The position numbers were made by a program, and so were the translations under genes. A stretch of 64,000 nt of DNA from Mycolicibacterium psychrotolerans (GTDB lineage Bacteria > Actinomycetota > Actinomycetes > Mycobacteriales > Mycobacteriaceae): positions 5,580,001-5,644,000 of the forward strand of contig NZ_AP022574.1 of assembly GCF_010729305.1 (NCBI RefSeq), given 5' to 3'. Numbering within the stretch: the stretch's first letter is position 1; each line of letters begins with the position of its first letter. Shown here piece by piece: positions 57,253 through 64,000 of the stretch. Below the pieces are notes generated by a model, which saw only the letters and a list, made by a program, of their open reading frames with translations, did no database searches and was not told the origin of the DNA.

Positions 57253-57313
57253 CGCGAACGTGCATTCGCTGTAGCCCCGCGACGCATTCCACGACAAGGA
57301 ATGCACGTTCGCG
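57253..57313. terminator. Long inverted repeat after the flippase-like gene
   Basis: Perfect 15-bp arms CGCGAACGTGCATTC (57253-57267) and GAATGCACGTTCGCG (57299-57313) enclose 31 bases. It lies between convergent genes (57248 stop, 57332 stop) and probably terminates both. The design resembles the repeat after recD. Confidence 0.65.
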
Positions 57314-57331
57314 GGTTGCGGTGTCGACGCC

Positions 57332-57553
57332 TCAGCAGGCCTGTCCGGCGAACACCGCGCCCGTGACGAGTGCGATCAGGATCGCGACGGTCGGCATCCC
57401 GCTGGACAGCGCGAGGACGACACCGGCGACGGCTGCGATAAGCACCGTCGTCATCAGAAAAGCGGCGACCCAGTTGATCTCGTGGGACGCGCGAACCGCG
57501 TGCGATGGCTCGACCTGCTGCGGGACCATCGCGCCCTCGCCGAATCCGACCAT
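57332..57553 (-). CDS. Small two-helix membrane protein
   Basis: 73-aa protein beginning M-V-G-F-G-E-G-A-M-V-P-Q-Q, with two hydrophobic helices (about residues 28-50 and 53-71) and a C-terminal Cys. ATG 57553 is chosen over GTG 57580 because TATAGT (57586-57581 on the minus strand), a good -10 box, touches that GTG, so the transcript begins after it; G-G-G-C-G-G before the ATG can serve as binding site. The gene lies alone between the flippase-like gene and a peptidase. Function unknown. Confidence 0.7.
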   Translation of the reverse strand: MVGFGEGAMVPQQVEPSHAVRASHEINWVAAFLMTTVLIAAVAGVVLALSSGMPTVAILIALVTGAVFAGQAC

Positions 57554-57681
57554 GTCCGCCCTTTCTGTGATTACGGACACACTATAACGCCGCCATGAGC
57601 TACATCACAGCAAAGGCAGCGATCTCGTGACCTACGAAGAAATCGAAAGCTGTACTAACAGAACTGTTCAGCGTGACTAAT

Positions 57682-57695
57682 CGCACGATCGTGCG
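57682..57695. promoter_or_regulatory. 14-bp palindrome upstream of the M15 peptidase gene
   Basis: CGCACGATCGTGCG is a perfect palindrome 19 bases upstream of the GTG at 57714. A second symmetric element, AACAG-AA-CTGTT, lies at 57657-57668. Either could be an operator. Little else is recognisable in 57587-57713. Confidence 0.35.
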
Positions 57696-57713
57696 CGGGT
57701 ACGGTGGTCGGCG

Positions 57714-58403
57714 GTGAGGTTCGGGAGGCTGGTCGCGCTGGCGGCCGTGGCGATGACGCTGGTGCAGTGCGCGCCGCCGCCGGATCCGACACCGCCGAGC
57801 CGATCATCCGCGCCGCGGCCCTCGACGGCGGCGTCCGCGCCGCCGCAACCCCCGACCGTCAGCCCGGTCACCGCCGCCGAACTCGGGGCGACCTGGCGGC
57901 CCGGCTGCCCGGTGGGCCCGGACGCGCTGCGCCGCGTCGAGCTGGACCACTGGGGCGTCGACGGGCGGCGCCACCGCGGCGAACTGGTCGTCAACGCCGA
58001 CGTGGTGGACGCCGTCGTCGCCGTGTTCGCCGAGCTCACGGCCCTGCGCTTCCCGATCGAGAAGATGCAGAGCCCAGACCGCTACCCCGGCGCCGAGGAC
58101 GAGCTGTCGATGCGGGACAACAACACCTCGGCCTACAACTGCCGCGGCATCCCGGGCTCGGACAGCTGGTCGCTGCACGCCTACGGACGTGCCGTGGACA
58201 TCAACCCCCGCATCAACCCCTACCTCGATGCCCGCGGCCACTTCGAACCCGCCAACGGCGGCCCCTGGCTGGACCGCACCCGCACCGACCCGGGTATGTT
58301 CCACGACGGCGACCCGGCCGTCGAGGCCTTCACCGCGCGGGGCTGGCAGTGGGGCGGTCACTGGCGCACGCCGCTGGACTACCAGCACTTCGAATTGCGC
58401 TGA
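57714..58403 (+). CDS. Lipoprotein with M15-type D,D-carboxypeptidase domain
   Basis: 229-aa predicted lipoprotein. The signal sequence ends in the lipobox L-V-Q-C (Cys 19), followed by a Pro/Ser-rich linker of about 30 residues. The C-terminal half shows the M15 zinc motif S-W-S-L-H-A-Y-G-R-A-V-D-I-N-P (S-x-H-x-x-G-x-A-x-D) and Y-Q-H-F-E-L-R with the last His. It should trim peptidoglycan stem peptides outside the membrane. GTG 57714 gives the full signal peptide. There is no obvious operon partner. Confidence 0.87.
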   Translation: MRFGRLVALAAVAMTLVQCAPPPDPTPPSRSSAPRPSTAASAPPQPPTVSPVTAAELGATWRPGCPVGPDALRRVELDHWGVDGRRHRGELVVNADVVDAVVAVFAELTALRFPIEKMQSPDRYPGAEDELSMRDNNTSAYNCRGIPGSDSWSLHAYGRAVDINPRINPYLDARGHFEPANGGPWLDRTRTDPGMFHDGDPAVEAFTARGWQWGGHWRTPLDYQHFELR

Positions 58404-58498
58404 GGTCGTCACATCACGATTTCGTCAGATCGTGAACCCCCGCGAGGTTTCTTCCGTGTCGTAAATTTAGGCGCTTCTCGAGAACACGGGAGACAGAG

Positions 58499-60748
58499 CT
58501 GCTTCACCGTATCGCTTCGCTCGCTCTCGCCGCCCCACGCAGGATCGTGGGAGCGGCGGCGGCGCTCACCGTCGCGCTCGCGATCCTCGGCGTGCCGGTG
58601 GCCGCCGGCCTGTCCCCCAGCGGCTTCGCCGACCCCGGCTCCGAATCGGCGCGCGCGTCGCAGACACTGACCGAGAAGTTCGGTCAGGGCGACGTCGTGA
58701 TGCTGATCGTGGTGTCCTCACCCGACGGTGTCGACAGCGCCGCCGCGCGCGACGCCGGGCAGCGCATCGCCGAGCGCGTCGCCGACCATCCGCACGTCGC
58801 GACCGTCTCGTCGGCCTGGACCACCCCACCCGCCGCCGCGGCGGACCTTATCAGCCGGGACCGCAGATCGGGGCTCGTCGTCGTGGGTATCACCGGCACC
58901 GAGGCCGAGCAGCAGACGTACACGAAGGAGATCGATCGGGACGCCACGCGCGACGTCCCCCCCGGCGTCACGGTGCGCACCGGCGGAACCGCGATGGTCA
59001 ACGTGCAGATCACCGAGCACTCGCAGCGCGACCTGCTGTTGATGGAGGGCCTGGCGATTCCACTGAGCTTCCTGGTGCTGGTCTGGGTGTTCGGTGGGCT
59101 GCTGGCCGCGGCGCTGCCGGTGGCCATCGGCGTGATGGCGATCGTCGGGGCACTGGCGGTGCTGCGGGTAGTCAACTTCGCCACCGACGTGTCGATCTTC
59201 GCGCTGAACCTGGCCACCGCGATGGGCCTGGCCCTGGCCATCGACTACACACTGCTGATCCTGAGCCGCTACCGCGACGAGCTCGCCGGCGGCGCCGGCC
59301 GCACCGAGGCCGTGCGCCGCACCATGGCCACCGCCGGACGCACCGTGATCTTCTCCGCGACGACGGTCGCGCTGTCGATGTCGGTGATGGTGCTGTTCCC
59401 GATGCACTTCCTCAAGTCGTTCGCCTATGCGGGCGTGGCGACGGTCGCGTTCGCCGCGGCCGCCGCCGTCGTGGTCACCCCGGCCGCGCTGGTGCTGCTC
59501 GGCGACCGGCACGACTCGCTCGACGTGCGCCGGCTGGCCCGCCGGCTGCTGCGCAGGCCCGACCCGCAACCGGTGCCCGTCGAGCAGCGCTTCTGGTACC
59601 GGTGCGCGCAGACGGTGATGCGGCGCGCGCTGCCGCTGGGCCTCGCCGTGGTGGTCCTGCTGATCGTCGCGGGCCTGCCGTTCCTCGGCGTGCGGTGGGG
59701 CTTCCCCGACGACCGGGTGCTGCCTCAGTCGGCGTCGGCGCATCAGGTCGGCGACCAGCTGCGGCGCGACTTCGCCGACAACACCGACACCGCGGTCACC
59801 GTCGTCGTACCCGACACCCGCGGCCTCGGCCCGGCAGAGCTGTCCGCCTACGCCGGCGCACTGTCACGGGTGCCCGACGTGGTCGCCGTCTCCGCACCGA
59901 CCGGCACGTACGTCGACGGCGTCGCCTCGGGCCCGCCGTCGGCACCGACCGGCGAGAAGGACGGCAGCGCGTTCCTCACCGTCGCCAGCAGCGCGCCGTT
60001 GTTCTCCGACGCGTCGGAGCGGCAACTCGACGGGCTGCACGCCGTGCCGGGGCCCGGCGGTCGCGCCGTCGAGATGACGGGCACCGCGCAGACCAACCGC
60101 GACAGCGTCGACGCGATCACCTCCACCCTGCCGCTGGTGCTCGGCCTGATCGCCGTCATCATGTTCGCGCTGCTGTTCCTTCTCACCGGCAGCATCGTCG
60201 TCCCGCTCAAAGCGCTTGTACTGAACGTCCTTTCGCTGACCGCGGCGTTCGGCGCGCTGGTGTGGGTGTTCCAGGACGGCCACCTGGGCGGGCTGGGCAC
60301 CACCCCGACCGGCACGCTGGTCGCCAACATGCCAGTGCTGCTGTTCTGCATCGCCTTCGGCCTGTCGATGGACTACGAGGTGTTCCTCGTCGCTCGTATC
60401 CGTGAGTTCTGGCTCGCCACCGGGCAATCCGACGAGTCGGTGGCGCTGGGCATCGCCTACACCGGCCGCATCATCACCGCCGCGGCGTTGATCATGTCGA
60501 TCTCGTTCGCGGCGCTAGTCGCGGCAAGCACGTCGGTGATGCGGATGTTCGGCCTCGGCCTGACGCTGGCCGTCCTCGTCGACGCGACGCTCGTGCGCAT
60601 GGTCGCCGTGCCGGCGTTCATGCGCCTGATGGGGGGCTGGAACTGGTGGGCACCGCACTGGCTCAAGCGGATCCACCGCCGCCTCGGCCTCGAGGAGGCA
60701 CCGGCGGCCCCGCCGCCACGAGAACCCACAGAACGGATATCACCATGA
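58499..60748 (+). CDS. MmpL/RND-family transporter, apparently with a CTG start
   Basis: About 749 aa with two repeats of one plus five membrane helices. The Asp-Tyr pairs for proton relay are present in A-I-D-Y-T-L-L-I and S-M-D-Y-E-V-F-L. The usual first residues of the family (L-H-R-I-A-x-L-A-x-A-A-P-R-R-I-V) are encoded here upstream of the first ATG/GTG. In-frame CTG at 58499, six bases after GGGAG, restores them; GTG 58547 would cut into the first helix. The gene overlaps the type III PKS gene by four bases, so it probably exports the product of the cluster. MmpL proteins carry lipids across the inner membrane. Confidence 0.85.
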   Translation: MLHRIASLALAAPRRIVGAAAALTVALAILGVPVAAGLSPSGFADPGSESARASQTLTEKFGQGDVVMLIVVSSPDGVDSAAARDAGQRIAERVADHPHVATVSSAWTTPPAAAADLISRDRRSGLVVVGITGTEAEQQTYTKEIDRDATRDVPPGVTVRTGGTAMVNVQITEHSQRDLLLMEGLAIPLSFLVLVWVFGGLLAAALPVAIGVMAIVGALAVLRVVNFATDVSIFALNLATAMGLALAIDYTLLILSRYRDELAGGAGRTEAVRRTMATAGRTVIFSATTVALSMSVMVLFPMHFLKSFAYAGVATVAFAAAAAVVVTPAALVLLGDRHDSLDVRRLARRLLRRPDPQPVPVEQRFWYRCAQTVMRRALPLGLAVVVLLIVAGLPFLGVRWGFPDDRVLPQSASAHQVGDQLRRDFADNTDTAVTVVVPDTRGLGPAELSAYAGALSRVPDVVAVSAPTGTYVDGVASGPPSAPTGEKDGSAFLTVASSAPLFSDASERQLDGLHAVPGPGGRAVEMTGTAQTNRDSVDAITSTLPLVLGLIAVIMFALLFLLTGSIVVPLKALVLNVLSLTAAFGALVWVFQDGHLGGLGTTPTGTLVANMPVLLFCIAFGLSMDYEVFLVARIREFWLATGQSDESVALGIAYTGRIITAAALIMSISFAALVAASTSVMRMFGLGLTLAVLVDATLVRMVAVPAFMRLMGGWNWWAPHWLKRIHRRLGLEEAPAAPPPREPTERISP

Positions 60749-61815
60749 ATACTGTCAGTGTCATCGCCGGCGTCCAGGGCGCCCTGCCGCCGCACCGCTA
60801 CAGCCAGCAGGAGGTCACCGACGCGTTTCTCGCCGTGCCGGCGTTCGCCGGACTCGACGAGGTGGTGCGCGGTCTGCACGAACACGCCAAGGTCAAGGCG
60901 CGCCACTTCGTGCTGCCCCTCGACCGGTACCCGGCCCTGCAGGACTTCGGCGAGGCCAACGACATCTATCTCGAGCACGCCGTCGACCTCGGCTGCGAGG
61001 CGCTGGCCGCGGCGCTCGACGAAGCAGGCCTGCGCGCAAGCGATCTCGACCTGATCATCACCACGACGGTCACCGGCGTCGCGGTGCCGTCCCTGGACGC
61101 CCGCATCGCCGGGCGGCTCGGCCTGCGGCCCGACGTGCGCCGCGTCCCGCTGTTCGGGCTGGGGTGCGTCGCCGGGGCGGCGGGCATCGCGCGCATGCAC
61201 GACTATCTGCGGGGGGCGCCCGGGCACACCGCCGCGCTGGTGTCGGTGGAACTGTGCTCGCTGACCTACCCGGCGGCAGAGCCGACGATGGCGAGTCTGG
61301 TGGGCAGCGCGCTGTTCGGGGACGGCGCGGCCGCGGTGGTCGCGGTCGGCGAGAATCGTGCCGAGCAGATGGACCCCGGGGGTCCCGCGGTGGTGGACAC
61401 CCGCAGCCGGATGTACCCCGACTCGCTGGACACCATGGGGTGGCGGGTCGGCAGGAACGGCTTCGCGCTGATCCTGTCGGCCGAGCTGCCGGACCTGATC
61501 GACCGCTACCTCGCCGACGACATGTCCGCGTTCCTCGGCGGGCACGGCCTGGCTGTCGACGACATTGCCGCCTGGGTGTCGCATCCCGGCGGGCCGAAGG
61601 TGATCGAGGCGATCACCGCCGCGCTCGGCCTCGGCGACGACGCCCTGGAACTGACCTGGCGCTCGCTCGCCGAGGTCGGCAACCTGTCGTCGTCGTCGGT
61701 GCTGCACGTGCTGCGCGACACCATCGCCAAGAAGCCACCGACCGATCAGCCCGGGCTGCTGATGGCGATGGGGCCGGGCTTCTGCTCGGAGCTCGTCCTG
61801 CTGCGCTGGCGGTGA
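60745..61815 (+). CDS. Type III polyketide synthase
   Basis: 356-aa chalcone synthase-like enzyme. The full catalytic triad is visible: Cys in [11 protein letters not shown], His in W-V-S-H-P-G-G-P-K and Asn in V-G-N-L-S-S-S-S-V. Such enzymes in mycobacteria and Streptomyces extend long acyl starters to alkylpyrones or alkylresorcinols. The ATG at 60745 overlaps the MmpL stop (ATGA). It is followed by an ICMT-like methyltransferase and an FAD oxidoreductase, the same trio as srsA-srsB-srsC of S. griseus (from memory), so methylated and oxidised phenolic lipids are a reasonable product guess. Confidence 0.92.
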   Translation: MNTVSVIAGVQGALPPHRYSQQEVTDAFLAVPAFAGLDEVVRGLHEHAKVKARHFVLPLDRYPALQDFGEANDIYLEHAVDLGCEALAAALDEAGLRASDLDLIITTTVTGVAVPSLDARIAGRLGLRPDVRRVPLFGLGCVAGAAGIARMHDYLRGAPGHTAALVSVELCSLTYPAAEPTMASLVGSALFGDGAAAVVAVGENRAEQMDPGGPAVVDTRSRMYPDSLDTMGWRVGRNGFALILSAELPDLIDRYLADDMSAFLGGHGLAVDDIAAWVSHPGGPKVIEAITAALGLGDDALELTWRSLAEVGNLSSSSVLHVLRDTIAKKPPTDQPGLLMAMGPGFCSELVLLRWR

Positions 61816-61818
61816 GAG

Positions 61819-62322
61819 GTGCTGGCCTATACGCTGCTGATCGCCGCGGTCGCCGCCGAGCGGATCGCCGAACTGGTTGTCTCGCAACGTAATCTGCGAT
61901 GGAGCCGGGAGCGTGGCGGCGTGGAGTTCGGCGCCGGCCACTACCCGTCGATGGTGGTGCTGCACACCGCGCTGCTGATCGCCTGCCTGGTCGAGGCCGC
62001 GCACCGCGAGTTCCTGCCCGCGCTGGGGTGGCCGATGCTGGCGGTCGTGGCGGCTGCTCAGGGCCTGCGGTGGTGGTGCATCGCCACGCTCGGACCGCAG
62101 TGGAACACCCGGGTCGTCGTCGTGCCCGGCGGGGGCCGCGTCACGGCCGGCCCCTACCGGTACCTGCGTCACCCGAACTACGTGGCGGTCGTCGTGGAGG
62201 GCGTCGCGCTGCCGCTGGTGCACTCCGCGTGGATCACCGCGGTCGTCTTCACCGCACTCAACGCCGCGCTGCTGCGGACCCGGATCGCCTGTGAAGACCG
62301 GGCTTTGGAGCGGCTGCCGTGA
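61819..62322 (+). CDS. ICMT-like methyltransferase (SrsB type)
   Basis: 167-aa integral membrane methyltransferase of the isoprenylcysteine carboxyl methyltransferase family. Four or so hydrophobic segments lead to the conserved G-P-Y-R-Y-L-R-H-P-N-Y and the late R-I-A-C-E-D-R-A-L. In phenolic-lipid clusters, such proteins methylate the phenolic product. GTG 61819 lies three bases after the PKS stop; its own stop overlaps the next start (GTGA). Substrate assignment is by context. Confidence 0.85.
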   Translation: MLAYTLLIAAVAAERIAELVVSQRNLRWSRERGGVEFGAGHYPSMVVLHTALLIACLVEAAHREFLPALGWPMLAVVAAAQGLRWWCIATLGPQWNTRVVVVPGGGRVTAGPYRYLRHPNYVAVVVEGVALPLVHSAWITAVVFTALNAALLRTRIACEDRALERLP

Positions 62323-63341
62323 TCGACCTGCTGGTCGCGGGCGGCGGACCCGCGGGCCTGGCGACCGCGATCCACGCCGCGCGCCGCGGTCTGCAGACCG
62401 TGGTGATCGAGAAGCGCCCCGGTCCGCTCGACAAGGCATGCGGTGAGGGGCTGATGCCGCACGCGGTGCGCGAACTGGATCTGCTCGGCGCCCACCCCGC
62501 GGGTATCCCGTTCCGCGGCATCACCTACCTCGACGGCCGGCGCGCCGTCAACGCCGCCTTCGCGTCGGGGCCGGGCCTGGGCGTGCGCCGCACGGCGCTG
62601 CACCGGGCGCTCCTCGACGCCGCCGCCGCGGCCGGGGTGCGCATCGAGACCGGCACCGTGGGGGCCATCACCCAGGACGACGACGGCGTGTGCGTCAACG
62701 GAATTCGAGCGCGCTACCTGGCTGCCGCCGACGGGTTGCACTCCCCCGTCCGCGCCGGCCTGGGCCTGCACCGCCCCGGCCCGGCGATCCGCCGGTGGGG
62801 GTTCACCCGGCACGTCGGTGTCGCACCGTGGTCCGACTGTGTGGAGGTGTACTGGGCTCCGGACCCGGCGGCCGGGGAGGCGTACGTGACGCCCGTCGCC
62901 GCCGACTGCGTCGGGGTCGCGATCCTGAGTTCACGGCAGGGCGGTTTCGACGAGCACCTGGCCGCGTTCGGAGCGCTGCGCGACCGGCTCGCCGGCCACC
63001 CGCACGAACCCGACCGAGCGGCGGGACCGCTGCGGCAGCGGGTCGCACGCCGGGTGGCGGGCCGTGTCCTGCTGGTGGGCGACGCGGCCGGCTACGTCGA
63101 CGCGCTGACCGGGGAGGGACTCGGGCTGTCGTTCGCGGCGGCCCGCGCGCTCGTCGACAGCGTCGCCGCCGACCGGCCGGCCGACTACGAACGGCGCTGG
63201 CGGCAGACCACCCGGCGCTACCGCCTGATGACCGCCGGGATCCTGCGGGCGAGCGGATCGCCGCTGCGGCCGCTCATCGTGCCCGCCGCCCGTGCGGCAC
63301 CGCCGGTGTTCACCCGCATCGTGAACCTACTCGCCGAGTAG
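62319..63341 (+). CDS. FAD-dependent oxidoreductase (SrsC-like)
   Basis: 340-aa flavoprotein of the p-hydroxybenzoate hydroxylase/geranylgeranyl reductase superfamily. The N-terminal dinucleotide motif is V-A-G-G-G-P-A-G-L-A; the second FAD motif is L-L-V-G-D-A-A-G-Y-V-D-A-L-T-G-E-G-L. K-A-C-G-E-G-L near residue 40 also matches the group. In the phenolic-lipid pathway the analogous enzyme hydroxylates the aromatic ring. GTG 62319 overlaps the previous stop; the end overlaps the convergent GGDEF gene by 15 bases. Confidence 0.86.
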   Translation: MIDLLVAGGGPAGLATAIHAARRGLQTVVIEKRPGPLDKACGEGLMPHAVRELDLLGAHPAGIPFRGITYLDGRRAVNAAFASGPGLGVRRTALHRALLDAAAAAGVRIETGTVGAITQDDDGVCVNGIRARYLAAADGLHSPVRAGLGLHRPGPAIRRWGFTRHVGVAPWSDCVEVYWAPDPAAGEAYVTPVAADCVGVAILSSRQGGFDEHLAAFGALRDRLAGHPHEPDRAAGPLRQRVARRVAGRVLLVGDAAGYVDALTGEGLGLSFAAARALVDSVAADRPADYERRWRQTTRRYRLMTAGILRASGSPLRPLIVPAARAAPPVFTRIVNLLAE

Positions 63342-64000
63342 CACCGCGCCGTCGCGGTAGATCGAGATCGCGTTGCGTCCCTCGGATTTCGCGGCATAGA
63401 GCGCCTTGTCGGCGCGGTCGAGCAGCTCGCGCACCGCGGTGTCGGGATCCGCTTCGGTGAGCCGCCACGGCCGCAGCGTCGCCACGCCGACGCTGATCGT
63501 CACGGTGCCCGCGTCGGCGCCGCCGTGCGGGATCGCCAGCGAACGGATCGCCCGCACCAGCCCTTTGGCGAATCCGGACGCGTCGTCGCAGCCCGACAGC
63601 ACGACCGCGAACTCCTCTCCGCCGTAGCGGGCGGCCACGCACACGCTGGGATCGGCCAGATGCGACAGCACCTCGGCGATGTGGCGGAGGCATTCGTCGC
63701 CGGCCTGGTGCCCGTAGAGATCGTTGAACGACTTGAAATGGTCGATGTCGATGAACAGCGCCGTCACCTGCTCACCGTCCTGGCCTGCCCGGCACCAGAT
63801 CTCGGCCGCCCGCTGATCGAGCCCGCGCCGGTTGGCCAACCCGGTGAGCGGATCGGTGTTCGCCATGTCGGTCAGCGAGTCCTGCACCTGGCGTTCCAGC
63901 GTCACGTCCCGCATGATCGCGGCGGTGAGACCGTCGGCGGTCCGCCGGCTGTGCAGCACGTACCAGCCCCACGACCCGTCGGTGCGCCGGACGCGGAACG
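63327..64000 (-). CDS. PAS-GGDEF diguanylate cyclase (5' end outside window)
   Basis: The C-terminal 224 residues of a signalling protein are visible. The first 30 or so are the end of a PAS domain (R-T-D-G-S-W-G-W-Y-V and the P-A-C-type I-M-R-D-V-T-L-E-R). The GGDEF domain follows with D-P-L-T-G-L-A-N-R-R-G, I-D-I-D-H-F-K-S-F-N-D and the active A-R-Y-G-G-E-E-F, so c-di-GMP synthesis is likely. There is no R-x-x-D inhibitory site five residues before G-G-E-E-F. It is convergent with the polyketide cluster. Confidence 0.9.
   Translation of the reverse strand, partial: FRVRRTDGSWGWYVLHSRRTADGLTAAIMRDVTLERQVQDSLTDMANTDPLTGLANRRGLDQRAAEIWCRAGQDGEQVTALFIDIDHFKSFNDLYGHQAGDECLRHIAEVLSHLADPSVCVAARYGGEEFAVVLSGCDDASGFAKGLVRAIRSLAIPHGGADAGTVTISVGVATLRPWRLTEADPDTAVRELLDRADKALYAAKSEGRNAISIYRDGAVLLGE

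Noticed and set aside
57657-57668. AACAG-AA-CTGTT as an SOS (LexA) box
   Set aside because: The mycobacterial SOS box is TCGAAC-N4-GTTCGA; spacing and sequence do not fit.
58404-58498. CACGAT-N8-ATCGTG repeat and TAAATT upstream of the MmpL gene as a defined promoter/operator
   Set aside because: No convincing -35 and only a 6-bp arm; left out as a feature, although it is the only symmetric element in the gap.

Overview
The window is high-GC chromosomal DNA from a mycobacterium, most likely a rapid grower of the Mycolicibacterium type. The evidence is the actinobacterial rpoB/rpoC pair, the mycolic acid dehydratase genes hadABC, two mycolate methyltransferases, the Mce ATPase gene mkl, and many GTG starts and leaderless-looking promoters. 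The gene order follows the rpoC-to-recD stretch of Mycobacterium tuberculosis H37Rv (roughly Rv0668 back to Rv0629c, compared from memory), with gene blocks gained and lost. No rRNA, insertion sequence, prophage or CRISPR array was seen.

Layout. 1-8.9 kb, minus strand: the 5' part of rpoC, rpoB with a 520-bp promoter region, mkl, and rplL/rplJ with an L10-type leader. 8.8-14.4 kb, minus: a three-gene unit of GH38 alpha-mannosidase, a 181-aa protein of unknown role and a ROK sugar kinase. 14.5-22.4 kb: a complete histidine utilisation (hut) island. hutH and an IclR regulator are on the minus strand, and hutU, an M20 amidohydrolase, hutF and hutI are on the plus strand. Two near-identical palindromes probably bind the IclR protein. 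22.3-26.2 kb: a WYL regulator, two DinB-fold proteins, and a TetR regulator divergent from an MpaB/DUF2236 protein. 26.3-30.6 kb, plus: an ABC1 kinase, lipG and two mycolate methyltransferases, ending in a strong terminator. 30.7-35.9 kb: a nested inverted-repeat element and a 37-bp tandem repeat, then rplA, rplK, nusG, secE, tRNA-Trp, hadC, hadB, hadA, rpmG, tRNA-Met and tRNA-Thr on the minus strand.

36-44.6 kb is mixed. It holds an MBL hydrolase, a DUF2235 protein lacking its nucleophile, a 47-aa ORF with a hairpin leader, a 35-bp tandem repeat in front of an echA3-like gene, a CorA-like transporter, a ferredoxin reductase and a DUF3060 protein. It also holds a five-gene minus-strand operon: Cys-bearing HTH regulator, membrane protein, 113-aa unknown, group III truncated haemoglobin and small ferredoxin. 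This operon starts with an apparently leaderless 18-aa peptide that copies the N-terminus of a 7Fe ferredoxin and overlaps the regulator's start codon. It is the least expected signal in the window. A cupin gene lies opposite.

44.8-53.9 kb, plus: recC, recB, a NYN/OST-HTH gene and recD in one overlapping operon. 54-58.4 kb: two tandem copies of a small secreted protein, a large flippase-like membrane protein with a kinase-like middle, a small membrane protein and an M15 peptidase lipoprotein. 58.5-63.3 kb, plus: an overlapping cluster of MmpL transporter (apparently with a CTG start), type III polyketide synthase, ICMT-like methyltransferase and FAD oxidoreductase. Apart from the transporter this matches the layout of phenolic-lipid clusters such as srsABC of Streptomyces griseus. 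The window ends inside a PAS-GGDEF gene on the minus strand.

Coordinates and translations were read directly. Family names rest on recognised motifs and remembered homologues; no database search was run. Promoters and operators are pattern matches only.
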